Positions 1 through 11,310 of a stretch of DNA of 64,000 bases are shown in pieces. This DNA is from Muscardinus avellanarius (Eukaryota > Chordata > Mammalia > Rodentia > Gliridae). The stretch lies in the NCBI GenBank assembly GCA_963383645.1, contig OY726565.1, positions 40,947,944 to 41,011,943 on the forward strand, given 5' to 3'. The translations under genes and the position numbers were made by a program. How positions within the stretch are numbered: the stretch's first letter is position 1; each line of letters starts with the position of its first letter. The notes beneath the pieces are model-generated. The model had not been told where the DNA came from, searched no databases, and saw only the letters and a program-made list of their open reading frames with translations.

Positions 1-496
1 GAAGAACAAAGCTAGAAGATGTATATTTTCTGATTTCAAACCATATAAAGCTACAATAATTGAAACAGTGTAGTACTGTTCTAAAGGCAGATATATAATC
101 CGTTGGAGCTAAATAAAAGCCTAGAGATAAATTCTTCCATACATTGTCAAGTTATTTTTAACAAGGTTTCCATGAACTTTTGGTGGAGGAAATACTAGTC
201 TTTTAACTAAATATTGTTGAAAAATAATAATAAATGAAAAAGAATAAAATTGGACCCTTACCTAACACATATACAAATATTAACTCAAAATAGATAAAAG
301 ACCTAAATATAAATCTTAATACTATAAGCTTTTAGAAGAAAATCTGGGTCATAAAACCTCACAACATTGAAATTGGAAGTGATTTCTTGGATATGATTTC
401 AATGGCACAGGCAACAAAAGAGTAAACAAACTCCCTAAAAAATAAAAAAATATTGTATATCCAAAGACAATGTAAACAGAGTTAAAAGTTACTGAT
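1..496 (-). mobile_element. Module X: antisense fragment of an ancient L1 ORF2, joined to the 3' end of L1-A copy 1
   Basis: On the plus strand this stretch reads as degraded ORF2 C-terminal sequence of an old L1 (for example ATATAAAGCTACAATAATTG and AGAATAAAATTGGACCCTTA). It aligns over its whole length, at roughly nine bases in ten by eye, with 38641-39140, and in reverse with about 44440-44940. In both of those places it lies inside an L1-A derivative. Here it directly abuts the L1-A 3' end at about 496-505 in the same relative orientation, with no poly-A between. I therefore infer it is part of this L1-A's 3' region, which continues beyond the left edge. An alternative is that L1-A is joined to an unrelated old L1 by rearrangement. 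Confidence 0.7.
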
Positions 497-532
497 CCTC
501 TTCCAAGAGTTCCTCCTATGACCCATTTCTCC

Positions 533-3500
533 CTAACTCTCACATATTAGAGAAAGCATCTGATTTCTTATTTTTTGTGCCTGACTAATCTCACTTAGCA
601 TAATGTCCTCCAGTTTCATCCATTTCCCTGAAAATGATGTAATTGAGTTTTTTTTGATGGCTGAGTAAAATTCCATTGTGTACATATCCCACAGTTTTGT
701 AATCCATTCATCTGTTGATGGACATCTTGGCTGGTTCCATAGTTTGGCTATGGTGAATTGTGCAGGTATGAACATAGATACACATGCATTAGTTTGGTAG
801 TTTGGTTTCTTTTCTTTTGGGTAGATACCCAACAGTGGTATTGTTGGATCAAATGGAAGATTTGTTCCCATTCTTCTGAGGATTCTCCATACAGTTTTCC
901 AAAGTGGTTGCACTAATTTGCAATCCCACCAACAATGTCTTAGAGTTCCCACTTCTCCACATCCTCGCCAGCATCTGTTGTTGTTTGTGTTTTGAATGCT
1001 GGCCATTCTAAGTTGGAGTTAGGTGAAATCTCAGGGTAGTTTTGATTTGCATCTCTCTGATTGCCAGTGATGTTGAGCATTTTTTCATGCATTTATTGGC
1101 CATTTGAATTTCTTCTTTTGTGAAGTGTCTATTTAGTTCATTTGCCCATTTTGTTATTGGATGCTTTGTTTTCTTAGTTTTGAGTTTCTTGAGTTCTCTG
1201 TATATTCTAGATATTAGTCCTCTATCAGTGGTGTAGGTGGCAAAAATCTTCTCCCATTCTGTTGGCTCTCGATTGAGGTTCTTGATAGTTTCCTTTGCTG
1301 AACAGAAGCTCTTCAGTTTCATGAAATCCCATGTATTGATTCTCCTTTTAATTTGTTGTGCCTTTGGGGTCTTGTTGAGGAAATGTTTGTCTGTGCCTAT
1401 GTGTTGTAGTGTTGGACCTATGCCCTCTTCAAGGAGCTTCAAAGTCTCTGGTTTAATTTCCAAGTCTTTGATCCATCGTGAGTTGACTTTTGTACAGGGT
1501 GAAAAAGTGGGATTAACATCCAATTTTCTGCATATGGTTAACCAGTTTTGCCAACACCATTTGTTGAAGAGGCTATCTTTTTTCCAGTGTATGTTTTTGG
1601 CCCCTTTGTCAAAAATCAATTGGCTGAAAGTGTGTGGACTTGTTTCTGGGTCTTCTATTCTGCTCCATTGGTCTATATATCTGTTCTTTTGCCAGTACCA
1701 TGCTGTTTTTATTACAATGGCTTTGTAGTATAGTTTAAAGTCAGGTATTGTGATTCCTCCTGCGTGGTTTTTGTTGCTGAGAACTACCTTGGCTATTCTG
1801 GGCTTTTTGTTATTCCAGATAAATTTAAGGACTGATTTTTCTATGTCTGTGAGGAATGATCTTGGTAGTTTAATGGGCATTGCATTAAATCTGTAGATCA
1901 CTTTTGGGAGGATGGCCATTTTAATGATATTAATTCTGCCAATCCATGAACATGGAAGGTCTTTCCATCTTCTAAGATCTTCTTCGATTTCTTTTTTCAG
2001 TGTTTTATAATTTTCTTTGTAGAGATCTTTTACTTCCTTGGTCAAGTTTATTCCTAGGTATTTTATTTTTTTGTGGGAGATCCTGAGTGGAAGTGTTTTC
2101 TGAATTTCTTTTTCAGTGGATTTATGGTTGGTGTACAGGAAAGCTTCTGATTTTTTAAGATTGATTTTGTATCCAGATACCTTGCTGAATATGTTGAACA
2201 GTTCTATAAGCCTTTTGGTTGAGTTTGTTGGGTTTTCTAAATATAGTATCATGTCATCTGCAAATAGTGAAAGCTTAAGTTCTTCTTTTCCTATTTGTAC
2301 TCCTTTGATTTCCTTTTCTTGCCTTATTGCTCTGGCTAGAGTCTCTAGTACTATTTGAAGAGAAGTGGTGATAGTGGACATCCTTGTCTCATTCCAGTTT
2401 TTAGGGGGAATTCTTGAAGTTTTTCCCCATTTAATATGATGTTGGCAGTGGGCTTATTGTAGATTGCCTTAATAATGTTGAGATATGTTCCTTCTATTCC
2501 AATTCTCTGCAGTGTTTTTATCATAAATGGATGTTGAATTTTATCAAATGCTTTTTCAGCATCTATTGAGATGATCATGTGGTTTTTGTCTTTGATTCTG
2601 TTTATATGATGAATTACATGGATTGTTTTTCGTATATTGAACCAGCCTTGCATCCTTGGGATGAACCCTACCTGGTCATGTTGAATGATTTTCTTGATGT
2701 GATTTTGAATGCGTGTTGCTAGTATTTTGTTTAATAGTTTTGCATCCAAGTTCATCAGAGATATAGGCCTGTAGTTTTCCTTCCTTGAACTGTCTTTATT
2801 CGGTTTGGGTATTAGTGTGATGTTGGCTTCATAGAATGTATTTGGGAGAGTCCCGGTTTTTTCTATTTCCCGAAATAGTTTGAGTAGTATTGGGATTAGT
2901 TCTCCTATAAAGATTTTATAGAATTCACTTGGGAAACCATCTGGTCCTGGGCTTTTCTTTGATGGTAAGCTCTTTATTGCTATTTCAATCTCTTTGATTG
3001 TTATTGGTTGGTTTAAGTGTTCTATATCTTCTTGACTCAGTTTAGGAAGGTTGTATTTATCTAGGAAGTTGTCGATTTCCTCCAAATTTTCCATTTTGTT
3101 GGAGTATAGTTTTTCAAAGTAGTTTCTGATAATCCTCTGGATTTCTACACTGTCAGTAGTAATGTCTCCTTTTTCATCCCTTATCTTCATAATTTGGGTT
3201 GATTCTCTCTTTTTTTTAGTTAGGTTGGCTAGTGGTTTATCAATCTTGTTAATTTTTTCAAGAAACCAGCTTTTGGTTTTGTTGATTTTCTGTATTGTTT
3301 TTTTATTCTCTATTTCGTTAATTTCTGCTCTAATTTTAATAATTTCCCATCTTCTGCTGGCTTTGGGGTTCAATTGTTCCTGCTTTTCAAGGGCTTTGAG
3401 GTGTGTCATAAGGCTATTTATTTGAAGATTTTCTGTTTTTCTTATGTGAGCACTCAGTGCTATAAATTTTCCTCTTAATACTGCCTTCAAAGTGTCCCAG

Positions 3501-4360
3501 AGGTTTTGATATGTTGTTTCTTTATTTTCATTTGTTTCTAGAAATTTCTTGATTTCACCTCTTACATCTTCTATGACCCATTCTTCATTCAGAAGTGTGG
3601 TGTTCAGTCTCCACATGTTTATGTTGTTTCTCTGGGTCTTCTTATAGTTGATTTCTAGTTTCATTCCATTATGGTCTGAAATGACACAGGGAAGTATGTA
3701 ACATTTTTTAAATTTGCTCGTGCTCATTTTGTGTCCCAGGATGTGATCTATTTTGGAGAAGGTTCCATGAGCAGCTGAGAAAAATGTGAACTCTGCTGTA
3801 GTTGGGTGAAATATTCTATATGTGTCCAAAAGGTCCATTTGGTTAATGGTGTTCTTTAGTTCTGAGACATCTTTACTGCCCCTTTGTCTGGAAGATCGGT
3901 CTAGTATTGTGAGAGGTGTGTTGCAGTCTCCCAGTATTATTGTGTTGGGATTTATGTGTGGCTTCATGTCACAAAGAGTTTGATTTATGAAAGTAGCTGC
4001 CCCTATGTTTGGGGCATAGATGTTGATTATTGTTATTTCCTCTTGCTGGACTATTCCTTTTACCAGTAAAATGTGACCTTCTTTGTCTCTTCTAATAAGT
4101 TTGGGTTTGAAGTCTAACTTGTCTGATATCATAGTTGCTACTCCTGCTTGTCTTCGAGTACCATTAGCATGGATTACCTTGCTCCAGCCCTTTACCTTGA
4201 GTTTGTTCCTATCTTTACTTGTGAGGTGTGTTTCTTGTAAGCAGCAGATGGATGGATTCTGGCTTTTAATCCATTTTGCCCCTTTATGTCTTTTTATTGG
4301 GGAGTTGAGGCCGTTTACATTCAGTGTGATTATAGAGAGATAATTTTTAATTCCCAACAT
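533..4360 (-). pseudogene. L1-A ORF2 (endonuclease-reverse transcriptase), two frameshifts
   Basis: In intact L1s ORF2p nicks genomic DNA and reverse-transcribes the element's RNA at the nick. The start at 4360 gives the usual full length of about 1,275 codons. An N-terminal APE-like endonuclease shows Asn14, Glu43 in QETHL, YAPN, GDCNT (usually GDFNT; the catalytic Asp and Asn are kept) and SDHNG. Reverse transcriptase motifs include [24 protein letters not shown] and FADD. The C-terminal Cys-rich knuckle C-x3-C-x7-H-x4-C is present (CWRGCG...HCWWDC). Reading is broken twice: one base is missing near 2353, just after the SPLLF motif, and one extra base lies near 1008, just before the knuckle. 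The ORF splits into 4360-2351, 2381-1008 and 1006-533. The stop is TAG at 533-535. Confidence 0.92.
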
Positions 4361-4405
4361 GTTAAGATCTTATTTCTGTTTGAGATACTGTTTATTCTTC
4401 TTTGC

Positions 4406-5323
4406 TTAGTTGTCTGCTGGATGGGAATTCTTGTTTCTTTGGTTCTGGCGTGAATTACCCATTTCCTCTTTGCTGTTAATCTCCTTGAGTATTTTCTCTA
4501 GCGCTGGTTTTGAAGACATAAATTCCTTCAGTTGCTGTTTGTCATGGAAGCTTCTTATTTCCCCATCTAATTTGATGGATAGTTTTGCTGGGTAGGAAAT
4601 TTTTGGCTGGAAGTTGTTTTCTTTCAGAGTTTGGAATATGTTACTCCAAGCCCTTCTGGCTTTCATAACTTGGTTTGGGAAGTCTGGAGTGATTCTAATT
4701 GGTTTCCCTCTGTATGTCACATGGCCTTTTGTTTTTGTTGCCTTTAAGATTCTCTGCTTGGCTTCCACATTAGTCATTTTGACAATTATGTGGCATGGGG
4801 ATCCTCTTCTCTGATCCTGTCTAAAGGGAGTTCTATAAGTTTCCTGGACCTGTGTATCGACCTCTTGCTCTATGTTTGGAAAATTTTCTGCTATTACTTC
4901 CTTGAAGAGATTGTTGATCCCTTTGGTTTCACCTTCTTTTCCCTCCTCTATTCCAATTATTCTTAGGTTAGCTCTCTTGAAATGGGCCCATATTTCTTCA
5001 ATGTCAGATTCCTGCTGTCGGTTTTTTTTTTTCTAAATTAGAAACTATGCCTTCATTTTTAGAATGATCATCTTCAAGAAGTGAGATTCTATTCTCCATG
5101 TGGTCTAATCTGTTGTTTATACTTTGAATTGAGGCCTTTACTTCATTAATTGCATCCTTTATCTCTTTTTGATCTCTCTAAATTCTTTTCGAAAGTCCTC
5201 TATTATTTCTAAAGTTATTTTCCTAATTTGATCTTCTAGAGGTCTTTGGGTTTCTGTGTTATCAGATTCTGATGTTGTGGTGTTGTTGGCATTCACTGCT
5301 CCATTGTTATTTCTCTTTCCCAT
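4406..5323 (-). pseudogene. L1-A ORF1 (RNA-binding chaperone), frameshifted
   Basis: ORF1p coats L1 RNA as a trimer and aids retrotransposition. The ATG at 5321-5323 (MGKRNN) is the start shared with the copy at 40214. An N-terminal coiled-coil-like part, an RRM-like centre (NLRIIGIEEG) and a C-terminal domain (PIRITPDFPNQ, ENNFQPKISYPAKL) are recognisable. Compared with the copy at 39298-40214, one base is lost near 5175 and a homopolymer near 5021-5033 has one extra base, so the coiled-coil part is out of frame between them. The last 123 codons (4777-4406) are open. The stop codon lies 46 bases upstream of the ORF2 start, a spacing normal for L1. Confidence 0.88.
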
Positions 5324-6860
5324 GATTTTGGAAGTTTGTGCCTTCTCTGGGTTCTTCCCTGAGTCACTACGAGTTCACTTAAGATGCTCTGGATCTCTAG
5401 TCTATGGTATCTCAGTCACCACTACTCCTTTACTGTGTTGTATCACAAAGTCTCAGACCCAGGGAGTCAATCAAGGCTGCTTAGACCGTGGGGGGTGCCA
5501 AGTTGGGCGTTCTCCAGTGGGGAGTTGTGACTATGGTATGATATCTCTGCCACTGCCACTCCCCCACTGGGCTGCACTGCTAAAATCTCCGACCCAGGGA
5601 GACTATCTGCGCAAGTCCCTGGGAGTTCAGTACTGGGATTTCTCCCCTAGGGGCCGCAATTTGACTCACGGTTGTTGAGTGCGCTGATGGAGCTGTAGTG
5701 AACTCGGTGGATTCGCTGCTGCCGCCACTGGCACTATGGCACCACTGCCACGCCCTCGGCCGTGATGCGACGTATTTCTTCTCTGGTTTTGAACTCTGCT
5801 CTGAGTCCTTGCCAGTTGTGCTGCGCCCAGCCCTTGGGAGCTTTAGATGTTCCCTGCACCAACAAAACTGCTGACTGCCGCCCGGCTGTTCAGCACCTGC
5901 TCACCTCGGCTCGCTGTCCACCCCTCCTCTCAGGCGCCTGGTGGCTGGTTGATTGGGTTGGTCTAGGGCCGTTCGGTGAACTCACCGCTGCCGCCAGCAG
6001 TAAGACGCTGCTTCTGCATCCTAGGCCGCGAGGCCAGAGTACCTCCTCTCTGGATTTGAGCTCTGTTTTGAGTCTCCCTCCTCTCTGGAGCCTGGTGTTG
6101 CTAGGGGAGATGTAGGCCGCGCCGCTCCGGCCGCTCTGCGCCGCGGCTCTGGCTGCTCCGCACCACGGTTCTGGCCGCTCCGGCTGCTCCGGCCGCTCTG
6201 CACCGCGGCTCTGGCTGCTCTGCACCGTGGGTCTGGCCACTCCGGCCGCTCCGGCCGTTCCGCGACGCGGCTCTGGCTTCTCCGGCTGTTCTGGCCGCTC
6301 CGCTCCGGCTGCTCTAGCCGCTCCGCTCAGCTGTTCTGGCCACTCTGCTCCGGCTGCTCCGGCCGCTCCACTCCGCGGCTCCGGCCACTCTGCGCCGCCA
6401 CTCCAGCCAATCCGCGCTGCAGCTCTGACTGCTCCGGCTGTTCTGGCCGCTCCGCTCGGCTGCTCTGGCCGCTCTGCTCAGCTGCTCGGAACCGCGACTC
6501 CAGCTGCTCTGTACCGCGGGTCTGGCCACTCTGGCCCCTCCGGCCGTTCCGTGCCGCGGCTCTGGCTGCTCCGGCTGCTCAGGCTGCTCCGCTCCGTGGC
6601 TCCCCCCAATCCGCGCTGTGGCTCTGGCCGCTCCGGCTGCTCCGGCCGCTCCGCCCCGCGCGGGCGCGGCACTTCGGGCTGGTTTTTTTCCGGTGTCTTG
6701 TTTTTCCAGCCCTTTTTCTCTGTCCCTTGTATTTACTGTTTTTATTTCTTTGCTGTGGTGTTTTCTGGCTCTGAAAGGCGCTGGTTTTGAGGTAGTAGAG
6801 TTGGATTGTTAGCGGGACTTGTAAGTGCCGCTTTCTTCCATCGCCATCTTCCCGGAAGTC
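5324..6860 (-). promoter_or_regulatory. L1-A 5'UTR / internal promoter region
   Basis: GC-rich leader of L1-A copy 1. The 5' terminus in element sense carries CCGGGAAGATGGCGA, which combines an ETS-like CCGGGAAG with a YY1-like AAGATGGCG. YY1 sites at L1 5' ends are known to set transcription starts in human and mouse L1. Activity here is inferred only. The inner 0.75 kb matches the leader at 40260-41015 and part of 31735-32037. Confidence 0.75.
6115..6670 (-). repeat. GC-rich VNTR inside the L1-A 5'UTR
   Basis: About 555 bp of degenerate short repeats built from GCTCCGGCCGCTC and GGCTCTGGCTGCTC units, with very many CpGs. It is absent from the matching point of the other 5'-complete copy (about 40880-40900), where flanking leader sequence is joined directly. 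It yields several long open frames on both strands that I regard as artefacts of composition. Confidence 0.85.
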
Positions 6861-6863
6861 ATG

Positions 6864-6965
6864 ACACATTTTCTTTATCCAGTCATCTTTTGATGGACAC
6901 CTATGTTGGTTCCATAATTTGGCTATGTGAATTGTGCTGCTAAACAGGAATATGCAGATACATTC
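6864..6965 (-). mobile_element. Old L1 ORF2 3'-end fragment
   Basis: The stretch reads as the reverse complement of the conserved L1 ORF2 tail (CATCTTTTGATGGACACCTA, TTGGTTCCATAATTTGGCTA). It lies immediately outside the 5' end of L1-A copy 1, so that copy appears to have inserted into an older L1. Confidence 0.7.
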
Positions 6966-7002
6966 ATTTATAAAAGAAATTGGTGGAGGAATTGCTAAGC
7001 TG

Positions 7003-7807
7003 GGCACTATGCTAGATGTCAGAAGGAAGGTTCTTGCCTCAAGGAATTAGTTCTCAGTCTAGAGTGGAAGGCAAATAAGAATATAAGAAATTACAGTCCT
7101 GAGTCAGAATTTTGCAAAAACACCCTGAAAAGTTGGCCCAGACTGGGAGCTGCATGTGTGTGGGAGGGTGTGAGTGTGTGTACTGAGATGGTAGTGGGAT
7201 GGGTGTAAGTAAAGGCTTCTGAGAAGAGCTTAACCAAGAAATAATACATGATGAAATTGTCAAGTGATCATGAAGGTTACTGTCTTCTCACGAGGCCAAG
7301 GAGGCCCACACACATCTTTGTATCTGCAAATGAGTCACTTTGCTCCTCCACATTCAATTGAACTGCACTGAGTAGGTGCAGGGTCAATAGGCATGACCCT
7401 GCTAAATGTTGGAAAAATCAATACATTTATTAAAAAATGTCTAGTATTTTCCTGAATTTTTCTGAGAAAACACCAAGGAATGCCTTCTTACTGGGGCCAG
7501 CATTTGTAGAGAAGAAAAAAAAAATTTGAAGAGAGGCAGAGATGGTAGACAGATATACTTCAATTCTGAAGAGTTAATTAATGCACATGGCACAACATGA
7601 TAAGGGTATAAAAGTTGCATGGTATATAAGGAATCTAATTTGGTCCAGTTCCCCATCCTCTAGTTCTCTCTTCAAAGGCAATTCCTGTATTAGTTTATGT
7701 ACCTAAGGACAGTCAATACATTTAGATACATAAGTATGCATATGTATATATACATATATATGTTTTTTCTCTCTCACATATAATTGTAGCATATTATTCT
7801 GTGCTTT
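7003..7807. other. No recognisable gene or repeat
   Basis: I see no open frame with family resemblance here. The only structured part is a short AT-rich alternating stretch at about 7736-7764. Confidence 0.5.
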
Positions 7808-7809
7808 AC

Positions 7810-7866
7810 TTTCCTCCTGTCTCAGCCTCCCAAATAATAGGATTATAGGTCTGTGCTACCATAATT
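7810..7866 (-). mobile_element. B1-like SINE fragment
   Basis: CCTCCTGTCTCAGCCTCCCA followed by a degraded ATAGGATTATAGG is the reverse complement of the 7SL-derived part of the composite SINE. Only about 55 bp remain. Confidence 0.6.
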
Positions 7867-7932
7867 AGATTGCACCTTGTGTTTGCACTTTGTTAGTTCA
7901 TCAGATATATTTATTGCAATTCTAATGCATAT

Positions 7933-8225
7933 GCTATGATTTGGAACTGGAATGTCTCCCAAAAGCCTATTTGTTAAAGGCTTGGTCCTCAGCTTGGTAC
8001 TATTAAAATGTGGTCAAAACCTTTAGAGTTGGATCTAGTGTTATGTTATAGGTCACTTAGGGCATGTCCTCAAAGGGTATGTCCTCAAAGACCTGTGGGG
8101 CTCAGGTCTCTTCCTATCTCTTTGCTTCCTGTCCACCATGAGGTGAACAGCTTACCTCTTCAATGTGCCAGCCACTGGACAATCTTCTGTGGACTGAAAC
8201 CTCCCAAACAGTGAGCCAAAACAAA
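7933..8225 (+). mobile_element. Solitary LTR relic, MaLR-like
   Basis: The layout TATGATTTGGA...CCAAAAGCC...GGCTTGGTCC...ATGAGGTGAACAGCTTACCTC...GGACTGAAACC...GTGAGCCAAAACAAATCC matches my memory of an ancient MaLR-type LTR with its AATAAA-like end degraded. No internal coding region is present. The exact subfamily is not determined. Confidence 0.45.
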
Positions 8226-8236
8226 TCCTCTCTTTA

Positions 8237-8662
8237 GAAGGTGTTATAGTTAGATATAAAATATCCCCTAAAGAGCTCATTTATTAATGTTTGAATTTGA
8301 TTTAATTGAGTCATGAGGGTGATACCTGGTAAGCTGGTAGGGTGTGGCAGGAGGAGGTGGTGCAGCCTTAGGGAATCATATAAATGGCTGCTCCTCCCCC
8401 TACTCTCACTCTCTAGCTTCTGGCCTCCGTGATGTGAATAGCACAGCCCATGTGTTCTTGATCCACCTCCCACCACCATCCTTTGAGAGCCACAGTCCCC
8501 AGCTTCACATAGACTGAGCCTGAAGCTGTAAGAAAACAAATCTTCTTTCCTCTAAGTTATGTGGTCAGATATTTGGAGTATGACTGAAAGAATTCTGATG
8601 AATACATAAGGTATATATCTTTATAAGGTATTACAGAAATGGCAATCTGACTAACACAATAT
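8237..8662 (+). mobile_element. Second LTR relic, MaLR-like
   Basis: It begins GTGTTATAGTTAGATATAAA and ends near CTGACTAACACA. The general order of elements (gaggtgataccTGG, CTCTCTAGCTTCTGGCCTCC, AGCTGTAAGAAAACAAATC) resembles the preceding relic. It lies directly after that relic on the same strand. Classification is tentative. Confidence 0.4.
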
Positions 8663-8859
8663 CCTGAACATTTTGCCACATATTAAGGATACACTAATAA
8701 GGAAAATAAACCCCCACAACTTCAGAAAATTTTACTTTTACTTCAAAAATTATTCCTTATCATTATATTTGCTGATACTTTTTAAAAACAGGTTCATAAT
8801 CTATCATTGTAAGATTGTACCATAATTTATTTTACCAAATTTCTTAGTAAATTCAGTCT

Positions 8860-9195
8860 GCCATAATAAAATACTATAGCTTTGAGGATTTAAAAACAGT
8901 AGAAGTTTAATTAACACAGTCCTAGAGGTGAGAAGTCTAAGGGCACAATGCAAGCAAAGTCTGTCTGGTGGGTGTGTAGCCCATTGATGGTGTATCTTCA
9001 CACAGTGGAAAAAGCAACAAGATGAAAGAGGAACTGGCCAGTTCCCTGTGGCCCTTTTATAAGAGCATTGATCCTGTTGTAGAGAGCAGAGCTCTCATGA
9101 CCTAATTACCTCCCAAAAGTTTTACCTCCCAATATCATCACATTGGAGTTTAAATTTCAACATATAAATTTTGAAAGGACTCATACCTTTGACCC
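8860..9195 (-). mobile_element. Ancient LTR-like repeat relic
   Basis: CTGCCATAATAAAATACTAT, GTCCTAGAGGTGAGAAGTCT, CCTTTTATAAGAGCATTGAT, TCATGACCTAATTACCTCCC and a later TTCAACATATAAATTTTG form the familiar order of a common ancient mammalian LTR-type repeat, seen from its reverse side. The strand is assigned tentatively and the subfamily is not determined. Confidence 0.45.
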
Positions 9196-9354
9196 AGGAT
9201 TGCATTCATGGATAATTAGAATGCTTTTAATATTCTATAATCTCAAAATAGGTGATTTCAAATAGATAAACTTGAGCAAAAAGGCCTGGAAGAGTGCTTT
9301 AAATAAGCCGTAATTTACTAAATGAGTGAAAAATCTTTTCCACGTGAAAAATTT

Positions 9355-9518
9355 TCTTTTTCTTTCTCTTCTCTTCTCTTCTCTTCTCTTCTCTTCTCTT
9401 CTCTTTCTTTTCTTCTTCTTCTTCTTCTTCTTCTTCTTCTTCTTCTTCTTCTTCTTCTTCTTCTTCTTCTCCTTCTTCTTCTTCTTCTTCTTCTTCTTCT
9501 TCTTCTTCTTCTTCTTCT

Positions 9519-9572
<54 letters not shown>
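9355..9572. repeat. Compound pyrimidine microsatellite (TCTTC)n-(CTT)n-(CT)n
   Basis: About 218 bp, almost purely C/T on this strand: TCTTC pentamers, then a CTT triplet run with one interruption near 9471, then a CT dinucleotide run. It is the expanded tail of the SINE that follows on the minus strand. Polyserine, polyleucine or polyphenylalanine frames over it are not genes. Long GAA/TTC tracts can adopt triplex structure. Confidence 0.95.
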
Positions 9573-9578
<6 letters not shown>

Positions 9579-9764
9579 ACTGCTGGAGATTGAACCCAGG
9601 AGTTACCCTGGAGCTATACCTCAGCCCTATTTTATTTGCTATTTTGAAACACTAAGTTGCAGAGGGACTTGTTAAGTTTCTGAGGCTGGGTCTGAACTTC
9701 CAATCCTCCTGTTTTAGTTTTTCAAGTACTGGGATTACAGGTATGAGTCACTATGTCCAGTTGG
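9573..9764 (-). mobile_element. Composite B1-ID SINE
   Basis: Reverse complement of the composite SINE: ID part ACTGCTGGAGATTGAACCCA at the left, B1 part AAGTACTGGGATTACAGG at the right. Its A-rich tail has become the adjoining microsatellite. Confidence 0.85.
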
Positions 9765-9799
9765 GTAAACACATTTTAAAATTTTAAGATACCTCCACA

Positions 9800-10165
9800 T
9801 TTTCTTAATTTGTATTTGAAGGAATTTCTTTCCACTAAGAATGTATGTGAATAGAGTCCTACTTCTCGTCTCTGCCATAATATGTTAATTTGATTATTTA
9901 AAATGCTATTCCACTTATTTTTAATTCTATTGACTCTGCCATGAATAAAATGTTTTCATATGTGTAGGAGCTATTTTATTTTTCTGTGATTCATCTATTT
10001 ATATCTTCTACACTTCTCATTGTGTCAATGGTCTTTTATTTTTTATTTTTTGGTTGTAAAGCTCTTTATATATCAAGGAAAATATCTCTTTACTGTGATA
10101 GATAGTTCAAATATTTTCCCAAGTTTGTCAGTTCTCTTTTGACTCTGCCTATGCATTTCTGTTAT

Positions 10166-10204
<39 letters not shown>

Positions 10205-10570
10205 TATTTTTGTATGTTACTGAATTTATCAACATTTTATTTTAATAAATTTTATATTTTTATGTTAAACTCCTATGATTTCTTCTTATACATTTATGGT
10301 GGTTTTTTATACTTAAATGTTTGATCCATATAAAATTTAGTTTGAAAATTAAATAAAGATCCTACTTTATATTTTATTACAAATGGCTATCCTATTTCCC
10401 ACTAACATTTATTGTTTTATGTATCTTTTATACCAATGTGAAACATCACCGTTATTTTATCATATATCTTCTTTTTTATTTTACTTTTATCATACCCAAA
10501 TACTTTATATATATTTTTATCTGTAAATTAGATTTTCCAGTCTGTTTCACTAATCTGTGATTTGCTTGCA
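9800..10570 (-). mobile_element. Ancient L1 ORF2 relic
   Basis: The stretch carries recognisable antisense L1 ORF2 phrases, such as AAAGCTCTTTATATATCAAG, CAAATATTTTCCCAAGTTTG, TTTTGACTCTGCCTATGCAT and CAAATGGCTATCC. It is far more decayed than L1-A or L1-B. A TA run at about 10169-10202 interrupts it. No frame is open. Confidence 0.6.
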
Positions 10571-11300
10571 TCTAAACAGAAAACAAAAAACAGTGTTTAG
10601 AAACTTCCCCATATAACACTTCCCCATATTTTATTTCTCTCCCATATAACACAAAGGCTGGCTGGCATAAGCAATCAGCAATATAGCAGAAGTGCTACTA
10701 TATTATTGATATATAAAGTTCTCCATCATTTTTCTTGGTACTACTTTTCACTTCAAGAACTTCATTGTGTCATGAAGCTTCATATTACTGCTTAGTTCTG
10801 GTAATTGTGTGCAAATTTTAAGCAGAAAAATATTTTAAGATAAAAATTACAAAATGGCTAACACCACCTGAGTCAGCTTCCTGCTAAATTTTGCCTGTTT
10901 AACACATTTTTTTTCTGCATTCACTTTTTTTTTCTTTTCTTCCTTCTTCTTCCCTTCCTCCCTGGAGTAATTCTTACTTCAATCATAGTTCAGTATTACT
11001 GCTAAGGCATGACCCACTAAACCTCCACTGAATGACCAGAAAATCACGGAGGATCTATGCTGCTTATTTGAGGCTCAAAATATCCAGGCCCTATTTGACC
11101 TCATCATTGTTTATTTCATACTGACCTAGGACTTACTTGACCAGCTTTCTGAAGTTTTACTCTATGTATGTATGGCTTAATATGCACCGAAACTCAGATG
11201 ATTCCTGGAGAGTGAGCATAATGGGTTTTATTGGGTGAGATCACCAGGGTCACACAACTGGCTAGTCTAGAAGTGGAGAGAGAAAAAGGGACGAGTTTAC
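10571..11300. other. No recognisable gene or repeat
   Basis: I found no coding signal and no repeat family I can name in this stretch. Confidence 0.4.
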
Positions 11301-11310
11301 CTCATGGTGA

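Larger units (their letters stand above)
497..6860 (-). mobile_element. L1-A copy 1, 5'-complete LINE-1, inactive
   Basis: A minus-strand LINE-1 with the full order 5'UTR (about 5324-6860), ORF1 (4406-5323), ORF2 (533-4360) and the start of the 3'UTR. The 5' end is marked by the element-sense sequence GACTTCCGGGAAGATGGCGA at 6841-6860, also found at the 5' end of the complete derivative near 41 kb. Both ORFs carry frameshifts, so the copy cannot encode its own machinery. The distal 3'UTR and poly-A tail seen in other L1-A copies are not here; module X lies there instead and the element leaves the window. It sits in an older L1 fragment (6864-6965). Confidence 0.9.

Noticed and set aside
5256..6115. 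Frames of 117-140 codons on the plus strand
   Set aside because: They are antisense to the L1-A 5'UTR and ORF1 start and show no protein family features.
6227..6790. 187-codon plus-strand frame and partners in the GC-rich block
   Set aside because: Open frames appear on both strands and in several phases over a simple GC-rich array; the peptides are Ala/Pro/Arg repeats.
9322..9675. Leu- or Phe-rich frames
   Set aside because: They translate the CTT/CT microsatellite.
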